This document shows, one piece after another, positions 1 to 6,430 of a DNA stretch of 17,338 nucleotides (positions are counted from its first letter, which is position 1; each line of letters begins with the position of its first letter). The translations under genes were made by a program, and so were the position numbers. The DNA comes from JAPLHV01 sp964464245. Lineage in GTDB: Bacteria > Caldisericota > JANLFM01. The stretch covers positions 1 through 17,338 of the forward strand of contig CAYXFH010000143.1 of NCBI GenBank assembly GCA_964464245.1. Direction: 5' to 3'. A model generated the notes under the pieces. It searched no databases. It was given only the letters and a program-made list of their open reading frames with translations, and was not told the origin of the DNA.

Positions 1-1203
1 CACCGTCCAGGAGGAGATGACATAACCGCCGTGACCCAGCGGGTAGGTGTTGACGTCGGAACGGAAGAAGCCGTCCGGGTTGGTGTTGACCAGCTCTTCA
101 TATTTGTGCTTGGCTAGGCCGAAGGCGGGGCCGTATACAGCGGCGGACTTCTCGGAACTGTAGACCACGCGCAGGGTGTTGGCGTCGACCTTCTCGATCG
201 TCGTGACGGAATCCTCGGGGTCGCGGGAGTCGGCCGGGATGGCCGTGTTGATTAGCACGTTATGGCCGAAGATGGCGTCATCCAGGGTGACCTGGGTGCC
301 GTCCGACCAGTAGATGGGGGTCTTGCGCAGGTGCCAGGTAACTTCCATCGTGCCGTCGTCGTTCAACTTGACCAGGCCGTTCTCCAGGGAGGGGACTTCC
401 TGGGCGAAGACCGGTACATAGATGCCCTTCTGCTCGATGTCTTTCCCTTCCGGGACGACGTTGATCCAACCGTCCAGGACGCAGTTCAGGATCTGGCTCT
501 TGGCGGCCATGTTGTTCTGGTAGGGGTACATCTTGGAGGGTTCCTGGGTCATGCCGATGGTCAGGCTGCCGCCCTGTGTCGGGGGCTTCATCCCGAAGTA
601 GACGGCGTTGGCCGTCTCGCCGCGGGTGGCTGCGGTCTGGGGGTCGATGATCTGGCCGGGGTGCAGGGTCAGAACCTGCACGTCGGTGTGGTAGGCCATG
701 GTCACGGCGCCGAAAGACCATTCCGAGACCTTTGCGCAGTCATTGGCCATGACGAAGGCTTCGGTGTACTTCTTGGCCTGCTCCTCGCGTCCCAGAACAC
801 GGACCATCAAGCTCGCCATCTCCTCGCGGGTGATGTTCTTCTCCGGGCCGAAGGTGCCATCCGGGTATCCTTTAATCCAGCCTTTGGCGGCGACGGCCTC
901 GATGTAGCCGAGGGCCCAGTGGTCGGGGGCCACATCGCTGAAGGTGGAAGTGGTGAAGCCGGTGGTGTTCAGGTTCATCGCCACCGCCACCAACTTGGCG
1001 AACTGGGCGCGGGTCACTTCCTGGTCGGGCTTGAAGGTGCCATCCGGGAACCCGGCTATGACACCGGCGTCCACCAGGCTGGCAATCTGTTTCTCGAACT
1101 GGGTGCCGGCAATGTCGGACAACTGAGCCGCGGACACTGACGGCATGTAGGCTAGCGTCAGCGCCATGACAACCGTAATCGCTATCAATACGAACTTTTT
1201 CAT
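1..1203 (-). CDS. SLH-domain ABC transporter substrate-binding protein (SBP_bac_5 type), 3' end off the window
   Basis: Minus-strand reading gives 401 codons with no stop before the window edge, so the C-terminus is missing. The ATG at 1203 follows a strong AAGGAGGAG ribosome site. Residues 1-26 form a Sec signal peptide (MKKFVLIA..., cleavage likely after SVSA) with no lipobox cysteine. Three S-layer homology repeats follow at about 28-76, 88-137 and 148-203, with TRAE-like motifs VTRAQ, ITREE and ATRGE; the third is degenerate. From about residue 212 the sequence (GGSLTIGMTQEP..., W-x-L-R, YWSDGTQVTLDDA) matches the family 5 oligopeptide/dipeptide-binding fold. SLH repeats bind pyruvylated secondary wall polymer, so this binding protein is probably wall-anchored rather than a lipoprotein. 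The ligand cannot be inferred. No permease gene is visible in the window. It lies 86 nt after the anti-sigma gene. Confidence 0.9.
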   Translation of the reverse strand, partial: MKKFVLIAITVVMALTLAYMPSVSAAQLSDIAGTQFEKQIASLVDAGVIAGFPDGTFKPDQEVTRAQFAKLVAVAMNLNTTGFTTSTFSDVAPDHWALGYIEAVAAKGWIKGYPDGTFGPEKNITREEMASLMVRVLGREEQAKKYTEAFVMANDCAKVSEWSFGAVTMAYHTDVQVLTLHPGQIIDPQTAATRGETANAVYFGMKPPTQGGSLTIGMTQEPSKMYPYQNNMAAKSQILNCVLDGWINVVPEGKDIEQKGIYVPVFAQEVPSLENGLVKLNDDGTMEVTWHLRKTPIYWSDGTQVTLDDAIFGHNVLINTAIPADSRDPEDSVTTIEKVDANTLRVVYSSEKSAAVYGPAFGLAKHKYEELVNTNPDGFFRSDVNTYPLGHGGYVISSWTV

Positions 1204-1213
1204 TCTTTTTTGA

Positions 1214-1222
1214 CTCCTCCTT
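1214..1222 (-). promoter_or_regulatory. Shine-Dalgarno site of the SLH-SBP gene
   Basis: The minus strand reads AAGGAGGAG ten bases before the ATG at 1203. This strong site supports the chosen start. Confidence 0.8.
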
Positions 1223-1272
1223 GTCGTTGGGAAACTAACTGTGTGTGTGGTTCCCTACCTGATCTCTCTATC

Positions 1273-1283
1273 GATCACCTCCT
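1273..1283 (-). promoter_or_regulatory. Extended Shine-Dalgarno sequence without a normal start codon
   Basis: The minus strand reads AGGAGGTGATC, which is complementary over 11 nt to the conserved 3' end of bacterial 16S rRNA (GATCACCTCCT). No ATG, GTG or TTG lies at usable spacing. The codon in position is ATA (1271-1269). It opens a 23-codon frame ending in a TGA at 1202-1200 that overlaps the ATG of the SLH gene. The site could be a leader-peptide start with a non-standard codon, a relic, or a ribosome-binding site that protects the mRNA. Which of these applies is inference. Confidence 0.5.
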
Positions 1284-1289
1284 AAGGGA

Positions 1290-1721
1290 TTAATTGATGC
1301 TGATTCGCCAATCGGTTCCATGATGATTGATCATTTCGGTCGCCTCGCTGGGCTGACTCTGTTGTGCCGGGGTCGGTAAAGTCTGGAATGAGGCTGCGGG
1401 TGTTTCATATCCATACGGGTGGATGCTGGGGGCGAACATCAAGCCTACCAGAAGGATGCTCAAGATGGTGATGGAGGCCGCTTTGGGAAGCCAAAGCAGT
1501 CGCTGGGGTTGACTGGCAAGATTAGGAAACGGGAGAGAACGAGGCGGCATCTCAACCTGGAAGGAAGAGCGCAACTCCGTTACCAGCCGCCGCGTGACCT
1601 CCATCTCTTTTCGACAAGCCGGGCAAGCGTCCAGATGTCTCTGCAAAGTAACTGCATGAAGGCTGGGCGCCTCTCCGGCCAGATACGACTCCAGAATCGG
1701 GCGGGCTGTCCTACAAAGCAT
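1290..1721 (-). CDS. Anti-sigma factor with N-terminal zinc finger (ZAS/zf-HC2) and one membrane segment
   Basis: This is a protein of 143 residues. The cytoplasmic N-terminus carries H-x3-C-x2-C (RHLDACPACRKE) preceded by a cysteine near the start, as in zinc-binding anti-sigma domains that sequester ECF sigma factors. One membrane helix (about ITILSILLVGLMFAP) separates it from a short Pro/Gln/Ser-rich outer tail of about 40 residues with no recognisable sensor fold. I chose the ATG at 1721 because AGAGGG lies five bases upstream; a GTG at 1736 is the alternative (148 aa). The start lies inside the sigma gene, an 11-nt overlap, so the two are translationally coupled. The small outer domain suggests control by membrane state or proteolysis, which is inference. 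Confidence 0.85.
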   Translation of the reverse strand: MLCRTARPILESYLAGEAPSLHAVTLQRHLDACPACRKEMEVTRRLVTELRSSFQVEMPPRSLPFPNLASQPQRLLWLPKAASITILSILLVGLMFAPSIHPYGYETPAASFQTLPTPAQQSQPSEATEMINHHGTDWRISIN

Positions 1722-2292
1722 GGTGACCCTCTTCACTCTGTGGTTCCGGGAAATCCTGCACCTCCAGGCCTTTTTTCAGCTTTCGCAAAGCCAGGTTGAT
1801 CCGCGATTTGACCGTACCGATCGGGCAACCCAGGATGCGAGCGATCTCTTTCTGGCTGTAGCCGTCAAGGTAGCGCAGGACGACGACGGTGCGGTAGTTA
1901 AAGCTCAACCGGTTGACCGCCTCCAGTACGTTGATCTCCGCCCCCGCTGCCTCGCGGAGGTTGATATGCCAGTTGTTCATGTCCGGGTAGTAGGACATCT
2001 TCCTCTTCTCTCGCAGGATCCCGCGGCACTCGTTGATCAGAATCCGCGTGATCCATGTCTTAAAGAACTGCGGTTGTCGTAGGCTCCGAAGGAATCGAAA
2101 AGCCTTCAGCGCTGCTTCCTGCGTCGCATCATAGGCATCCTGGTCATTCTGCAGGATGACACAAGCGGCTCGGTATAGACTTTGCTGGACTGCCTGAAAG
2201 AGCCGCACGAAAGCTTGCCGATCGCCTTCTTGCGCCAGTGCAACCAGGGATCCCTGCTCAGCCTTCCCTTCACTGAATAGATTGTGCTTCAC
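1711..2292 (-). CDS. ECF-family (sigma-70 region 2/4) RNA polymerase sigma factor
   Basis: This is a protein of 193 residues. Region 2 spans about 30-95 and includes DAYDATQEAALKAFR and FKTWITRILINECR. Region 4 spans about 125-175, with a helix-turn-helix YLDGYSQKEIARILGCPIGTVKSR. There is no region 1 or 3, as expected for extracytoplasmic-function sigma factors. The start is a GTG at 2292 with no convincing ribosome site upstream, so the exact N-terminus is uncertain. It is co-expressed with the overlapping zinc-finger anti-sigma gene. It follows sepF after 53 nt and precedes the SLH-SBP gene. Envelope stress is the usual role of such pairs; the target regulon here is unknown. Confidence 0.92.
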   Translation of the reverse strand: MKHNLFSEGKAEQGSLVALAQEGDRQAFVRLFQAVQQSLYRAACVILQNDQDAYDATQEAALKAFRFLRSLRQPQFFKTWITRILINECRGILREKRKMSYYPDMNNWHINLREAAGAEINVLEAVNRLSFNYRTVVVLRYLDGYSQKEIARILGCPIGTVKSRINLALRKLKKGLEVQDFPEPQSEEGHHAL

Positions 2293-2345
2293 AATGATTC
2301 GTTCGATAGTTGTTCGCTCGTGGCTTTTTTTTCGATCTCGCTCTG

Positions 2346-2750
2346 CTAGTTTCCGGACAAGAAAGCGTCGAAGGAATCCGCCTTAGACCCCTCCCAGCTC
2401 TTCTTACGCCCCTCTTCCACGCCGACGGTAGCGGGCGCAAAGAGAAAGACGGATTCGGCAATCTTCTCCACCGACCCGCTCAAGGCATAGATCGTACCGC
2501 TGAGGAAATCGATGCACCGCCGCGCTCCATCGTGATCGAGATGTTCCAAGTTTACCACAACCGGCTTCAACGCCTTCAGGTCATCGGCAATCCTCTTCCC
2601 GTCCTCAAAGCTCTGCGGTTCGGCCAGGACGATGGAGAGCCCCGGCTTGGACACCGTTGAACGAGGAGGCGGCAACTCAGCGATGCCCTCTTCCTCCCAT
2701 TCCTTCTCCTTTCGCTCCTCCAATCCCAGGATCTGTTTCAACCAGCTCAT
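2346..2750 (-). CDS. sepF: Cell division protein SepF
   Basis: This is a protein of 134 residues. The N-terminus MSWLKQILGLEER is an amphipathic membrane-targeting helix, followed by an acidic/proline-rich linker. The SepF core (about 50-115) contains IVLAEPQSFEDGKRIADDLK, VVVNLEHLDHDGARRCIDFLSG and IYALSGSVEKI...VFLFAP. In Bacillota, SepF polymerises, binds the FtsZ C-terminal tail and anchors the Z-ring to the membrane, sharing this job with FtsA. No ftsA lies in this window, so SepF may carry the role alone. The gene overlaps ylmE by ATGA and its ribosome site (AGGAGGAGA) lies in the ylmE tail. It is the last gene of the tightly packed division operon. Confidence 0.97.
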   Translation of the reverse strand: MSWLKQILGLEERKEKEWEEEGIAELPPPRSTVSKPGLSIVLAEPQSFEDGKRIADDLKALKPVVVNLEHLDHDGARRCIDFLSGTIYALSGSVEKIAESVFLFAPATVGVEEGRKKSWEGSKADSFDAFLSGN

Positions 2751-3436
2751 CGTCTCCTCCTCGGTCCAAAGATGGCCCTTCCGACCCGTACCAGGGTGGC
2801 TCCTTCCTCTACAGCGATCGGGTAATCGTCGCTCATCCCCATCGAGAGATCGGGTAGAGGGCGCCCCAAGCGCTCGCTTAGATCTTCACGCAAACCCCGC
2901 AGTGTTTGGAAATGCTGCCGGGTAGCCTCCATTGCTCCCGCCGGGGGGATGGCCATCAGCCCGCGGACCTCCAGACCCGGAACGCTGAAGAGGGATTGGG
3001 CTCGAAGTAGTTGCTCGGGCAGGAAACCAGTCTTGCTTAGCTCGCGACCCAGATTCACTTCCAACAAACAGGGTACCGGGCGCTCCCTCCGTTGCCCCTC
3101 CTCGGAGAGGAACCAGCCCAATTCGAGGGAGTCGACCGAGTGAATCAGTTGAAAAAGAGAAGCAACCTTGCGAGCCTTATTTCGTTGCAGGTGACCGAGG
3201 AAGTGCCAGGACAGCTCGAGGCCGGCCAACTGCAGCATCTTCTCCGCCCCCTCCTTCAGGTAGTTCTCCCCGAAGAGCCTTTGTCCGTGGGTCGCCGCTT
3301 CGGTCAAGACCTCGGCCGGAAACCCCTTGCTGACGGCCAGCAAGGTGATCTCCCCGGGCGAGCGACCGGACCGCCCGCAAGCCTTCTGGATCTCCTGCCG
3401 CACTCGCGATAGATTCTCCCCGATCCGTTCGATCAT
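2747..3436 (-). CDS. ylmE: YggS/YlmE family PLP homeostasis protein
   Basis: This is a protein of 229 residues in the single-domain alanine-racemase-N TIM-barrel family (PLPBP). The lysine expected to bind pyridoxal phosphate is K37 in LLAVSKGF. Family motifs WHFLGHLQRNK (about 77-87), LLEVNLGRELSKTGF and SMGMSDDYPIAVEEGATLVRVG are present. These proteins bind PLP and affect amino-acid and vitamin B6 balance; they are not racemases. Its place directly before sepF matches the ylmE-ylmF pair of Bacillus and many Clostridia. It overlaps both neighbours by 4 nt (ATGA), so it is translated as part of the operon. Confidence 0.95.
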   Translation of the reverse strand: MIERIGENLSRVRQEIQKACGRSGRSPGEITLLAVSKGFPAEVLTEAATHGQRLFGENYLKEGAEKMLQLAGLELSWHFLGHLQRNKARKVASLFQLIHSVDSLELGWFLSEEGQRRERPVPCLLEVNLGRELSKTGFLPEQLLRAQSLFSVPGLEVRGLMAIPPAGAMEATRQHFQTLRGLREDLSERLGRPLPDLSMGMSDDYPIAVEEGATLVRVGRAIFGPRRRR

Positions 3437-4191
3437 CGCTCGATCACCCGCTGGGGCGGCTGCAGCCCTTCCACGGCGACCACGCCATCAACAGCCGCGC
3501 GAACTTGAACCGCCTGGAAAACCGGCGCCCCCTCCTGCTCCAAGAGAACCCCCAACTCCCCGCCTTGGGTTCGTAGGGCCGTGACGGGGATCACGACAGC
3601 TTTTGGGAGCAGGCCGTAATAGACTCGTAATTGACCCTCAGGGCGTCGAACCAGCTCAGCCAGGAAATCGATGCTGGTGGCCCAGAGGCGCCACCCGTCT
3701 CCTTCCTCCATCAGCCGGGTCGGCTCAATCCAGACACGCTGGTGGGAGAAAGGGAACTCTACCTCCAACGAGGTTTGTTTTTCCAAGGCACGGGCCTGCT
3801 CGGTGGTGAGCCGGCATTCTAAGGCGCCGGCGCTGGGAAGGACTACAAAGAGGGGCTCCCCCTCGCTTACCGCCAGGCCGGCCCGTTCCCCGGGGAAGGC
3901 GACAATGCCGGCTTGCGGCGCCAACAGGGTCACTTCGCTGCTGCCGCGAAGGATTCCCACGGCGCGTCCGGCTTCCACTTTCTCACCTGCCTCGAGGAAG
4001 GGGGTGAAAACCCCCGACTGAGATGCCCGGACTGGCGCGGCTGTCAGATCCAAGCGATAAGGGATGACGAGGGAGAGCTCCAGATCCCGCTGCTCGACCA
4101 CGATCCACTCCAACTGCGGCTTGGGGTAGAGGAGGTAGATTAATAACCCGGCTAAAAGGATGGCGAAGAGGATCGGGAGAAAACGTGACAT
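3433..4191 (-). CDS. HlyD-like membrane-anchored adaptor protein
   Basis: This is a protein of 252 residues. An N-terminal membrane helix (about 5-23) is followed by an outside domain. Residues about 55-85 (SQSGVFTPFLEAGEKVEAGRAV) and 90-115 (LLAPQAGIV...EGEPLFVVL) look like the two halves of a lipoyl/barrel-sandwich hybrid domain. The C-terminus (VTALRTQGGELGVLLEQ...VDGVVAVEGLQPPQRVI) resembles the beta-barrel and membrane-proximal end of membrane fusion proteins. No ABC or RND exporter gene is next to it, so an efflux role is doubtful. The start overlaps the nrdR stop (TGATG), and ylmE overlaps its end by 4 nt. This context suggests an envelope or division role, which is inference. Confidence 0.75.
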   Translation of the reverse strand: MSRFLPILFAILLAGLLIYLLYPKPQLEWIVVEQRDLELSLVIPYRLDLTAAPVRASQSGVFTPFLEAGEKVEAGRAVGILRGSSEVTLLAPQAGIVAFPGERAGLAVSEGEPLFVVLPSAGALECRLTTEQARALEKQTSLEVEFPFSHQRVWIEPTRLMEEGDGWRLWATSIDFLAELVRRPEGQLRVYYGLLPKAVVIPVTALRTQGGELGVLLEQEGAPVFQAVQVRAAVDGVVAVEGLQPPQRVIER

Positions 4192-4661
4192 CAGCGACGA
4201 GTCTTGTGCTCACTGCTCTTTACGATCTTTTTAAGTTCGTTGAGGAAGGAGCCAACATCCTGAAATTGACGGTACACCGAGGCAAAACGCACATAGGCAA
4301 TCTCGTCCAGAGACTTCAGGGCGACGATCACCCGTTCCCCGATCTCCTCTGAGGAAACCTCCATCTCCGTTCGATTTCGCAGCTCCTTCTCCACCTCATC
4401 GGCCACCCCCTCCAAGGCTTCCAGGGAGACCGGCCTTTTCTCACAAGCCCGCTGCAAACCGGCGATGATCTTGCCTCGTTGAAAGCGTTCCCTCCGCCCA
4501 TCCTTCTTACGCACCCAGAGAGCGGTTTCCTCAAGTCGCTCGTAGGTGGTAAAGCGGCGACGGCAGGCCAGGCACTCCCGCCGGCGGCGAATCGCTCCTT
4601 CCCGAGTCAGCCGGGAATCGACGACTCGATCATGGCTGGCAGTACAAGACGGGCAACGCAA
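4191..4661 (-). CDS. nrdR: Transcriptional repressor NrdR
   Basis: This is a protein of 156 residues. The N-terminal zinc ribbon has Cys pairs at 3/6 and 30/33 around VVDSR and IRRRRECLACRRRFTTYER, diagnostic of NrdR. An ATP-cone domain follows (about 49-139; VRKKDGRRERFQRGKIIAGL...). NrdR senses ATP/dATP and represses ribonucleotide reductase genes. The start is TTG at 4661: the conserved family start M-R/K-C-P falls exactly there, three bases after the ftsZ stop. No clear Shine-Dalgarno is seen, so translation probably depends on ribosomes finishing ftsZ. No nrd genes or NrdR boxes are visible here, so its targets lie elsewhere. Confidence 0.96.
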   Translation of the reverse strand: MRCPSCTASHDRVVDSRLTREGAIRRRRECLACRRRFTTYERLEETALWVRKKDGRRERFQRGKIIAGLQRACEKRPVSLEALEGVADEVEKELRNRTEMEVSSEEIGERVIVALKSLDEIAYVRFASVYRQFQDVGSFLNELKKIVKSSEHKTRR

Positions 4662-4664
4662 CGG

Positions 4665-5780
4665 CTATTTCTTGCGGAGGAAGGAAGGGACCTCCAGCTC
4701 TTTGTCCAGATCGGTGAAATCGAAAGCGGCGCCGACCGGCTTATTGTATCCCTGGCTTTGCGCCGCACCTGACGCCTGACTCGAGCCGGTCGAGGAGCGT
4801 GGGGTCATTTTGATGTCTTTTTTATATTGTCCGTCGAAACCCGTGGCGATCACGGTGATTTTAATCATATCGTCCAAGGACTCATCGATGACCGAGCCGA
4901 AGATGATGTTGGCCTCGGCGTCAGCCACCTCAGCGATCAGGTTGGCGGCCTCATTGACCTCCTGGAGAGTCATATTCTTACCGCCGGTGATGTTAAAGAG
5001 CAGGCCATGGGCTCCCTGAATAGAGGTCTCCAGCAAGGGGCTGGCGATGGCCATCTTCGCCGCCTCCACCGCCCGGTTCTCCCCAGAGGCGACGCCGATA
5101 CCCATCAAGGCCGTACCCGACTCGCGCATGATGGTGTTCACATCGGCGAAGTCCAAGTTGATCAATCCGGGTACCGTGATCAAATCGGAGATGCCCTGGA
5201 CGCCTTGTTTGATCACGTCATCAGCGGCACGGAAGGCATCGATGAGGGTCGTGTTCTTGGCGACCACGGCCAGCAACTTGTCGTTGGGGATAGTGATTAA
5301 GGTATCCACCTTCTCCTTCAAGCGGGTGATGCCGCTATCCGCGATGTTGAAACGGCGGCGGCCTTCAAACCCGAAGGGGCGGGTGACTACGGCGATGGTT
5401 AGGGCGCCCATCTGCTTGGCGATCTCGGCGATGATGGGAGAAGCGCCGGTGCCGGTGCCCCCTCCCATTCCAGCGGTGATGAAAATAAGGTCGGCGCCGG
5501 CCAAAGCTTCCGCGATGACATCGCGCGACTCCTCGGCTGCTCGTTCACCGAGTTCCGGATTGAAGCCGGCTCCCAGGCCTTTGGTGACTTTTGGCCCGAT
5601 CTGAATCTGCCGGTCGGCTACGGAAAGCTTCAGCACTTGTACGTCCGTATTGATGGCAATGAACTCAACATGCTTGATCCCGGATTCGATCATTCGGTTC
5701 ACCGCATTCGTTCCTCCGCCGCCCACACCGACGACCTTGATGTTGGCTTGAGCTTCCTCCCAGGGGTCGTACACGTTCAT
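4665..5780 (-). CDS. ftsZ: Cell division GTPase FtsZ
   Basis: This is a protein of 371 residues. The nucleotide-binding domain holds GVGGGGTNAVNRM near 17-30 and the tubulin signature GGGTGTG at 106-112. The T7 catalytic loop NLDFADV is at 208-214. A short Ser/Gln/Gly-rich linker (about 325-350) leads to the conserved tail DLDKELEVPSFLRKK, the docking site for SepF, FtsA and other partners. FtsZ polymerises into the cytokinetic ring. The ATG overlaps the ftsQ-like stop by 4 nt (ATGA) and has a strong AAAGGAGGGAG site. That suggests higher translation than for its neighbours. Confidence 0.99.
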   Translation of the reverse strand: MNVYDPWEEAQANIKVVGVGGGGTNAVNRMIESGIKHVEFIAINTDVQVLKLSVADRQIQIGPKVTKGLGAGFNPELGERAAEESRDVIAEALAGADLIFITAGMGGGTGTGASPIIAEIAKQMGALTIAVVTRPFGFEGRRRFNIADSGITRLKEKVDTLITIPNDKLLAVVAKNTTLIDAFRAADDVIKQGVQGISDLITVPGLINLDFADVNTIMRESGTALMGIGVASGENRAVEAAKMAIASPLLETSIQGAHGLLFNITGGKNMTLQEVNEAANLIAEVADAEANIIFGSVIDESLDDMIKITVIATGFDGQYKKDIKMTPRSSTGSSQASGAAQSQGYNKPVGAAFDFTDLDKELEVPSFLRKK

Positions 5781-6430
5781 GTATCTCCCTCCTTTCTTGC
5801 AAAGAAATCATTGAATTCAAAATGCAATTCTTTCATGCCTCCCTGCTTGGCTTTTCCTAAATATAACCCAAGCTGAGGCAGATGTCGCCTGTAGACGGCC
5901 TCCTCGGCCAAAAAAAACAGTTGAGTTCCATCTTGCAATCTTACGATAACTCGGCCCTCCGCCGCTACCTCTAAACCGATCACATCCTTCCGTGTCTGCT
6001 CGTCAACGACTGCGGCGAAGGCCAACAGGAAGCGGGACGCGGCGGAGGAGAGAGGTTTGGCCAGAAATGTTGCGCTGATCGTCGCTTCCCCGGTGGCGGG
6101 GACAAGATTTCCGTTGGAAAGGAACTCCCAGCTTTGTGGCCCCTCGCGCACGCGCCAAACAACCGCGAAATGTCGAAAAGTGGCGCCCAAAGCAAAGGGA
6201 TAGTACCGCTCTAGCTGTGCCTCGCCCAAGCGGGGATCTTGACGGATCAGGTCGACCGAGGCTGGCAGCCGGGCTAGGAGAAAAGATTGCCATCGTAAGG
6301 AAGTGAGAAGTGTGGGGAAGGACTCGCCTCCGTCTGCCCAGGCGCTCTCCACTGGGAAGAGCAGCAACCCGTAGGCTGCCGCTGTCCCGGCCAGGAGCGC
6401 TAGCAGCAAGAAAGCGACCACCGCTTTCAC
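5777..6430 (-). CDS. ftsQ: Divergent FtsQ/DivIB-like division protein
   Basis: This is a protein of 217 residues. An N-terminal membrane helix (about 4-23) is followed by an outer domain. The part after the helix (ESFPTLLTSLRWQSFLLARL...) occupies the POTRA position of FtsQ. The C-terminal part (IGLEVAAEGRVIVRLQDGTQLFF...LGLYLG) resembles the FtsQ beta domain with its 'dG' strand and length-adjusting end. No strong family motif is seen, so the name rests mainly on place (between murB and ftsZ) and topology. The start is GTG at 6430, overlapping the murB stop by 4 nt, with GGGGAGGGG upstream. A longer reading back to 6628 runs through murB and is not credible. Confidence 0.7.
   Translation of the reverse strand: MKAVVAFLLLALLAGTAAAYGLLLFPVESAWADGGESFPTLLTSLRWQSFLLARLPASVDLIRQDPRLGEAQLERYYPFALGATFRHFAVVWRVREGPQSWEFLSNGNLVPATGEATISATFLAKPLSSAASRFLLAFAAVVDEQTRKDVIGLEVAAEGRVIVRLQDGTQLFFLAEEAVYRRHLPQLGLYLGKAKQGGMKELHFEFNDFFARKEGDT

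Noticed and set aside
262..1140. Long open frame of 292 codons on the plus strand
   Set aside because: It lies opposite the SLH-SBP gene, has low-complexity Gly/Val/His-rich sequence and no family motifs. The minus strand gives clear SLH and SBP domains, so this is a shadow.
2322..2334. Terminator for a plus-strand transcript (T8 run)
   Set aside because: No stable hairpin precedes the T run and no plus-strand gene is present.
2293..2360. ECF-type autoregulatory promoter before the sigma gene
   Set aside because: CGGAAAC at the end of sepF resembles a -35 box, but the following CG lies at about 14 nt rather than 16-17 and lacks the CGTA/CGTC form. I would not call it.
4659..4664. Frameshift or broken start at nrdR because no ATG is present
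   Set aside because: The conserved N-terminus M-R-C-P lines up exactly with the TTG, and the rest of the protein is full length.
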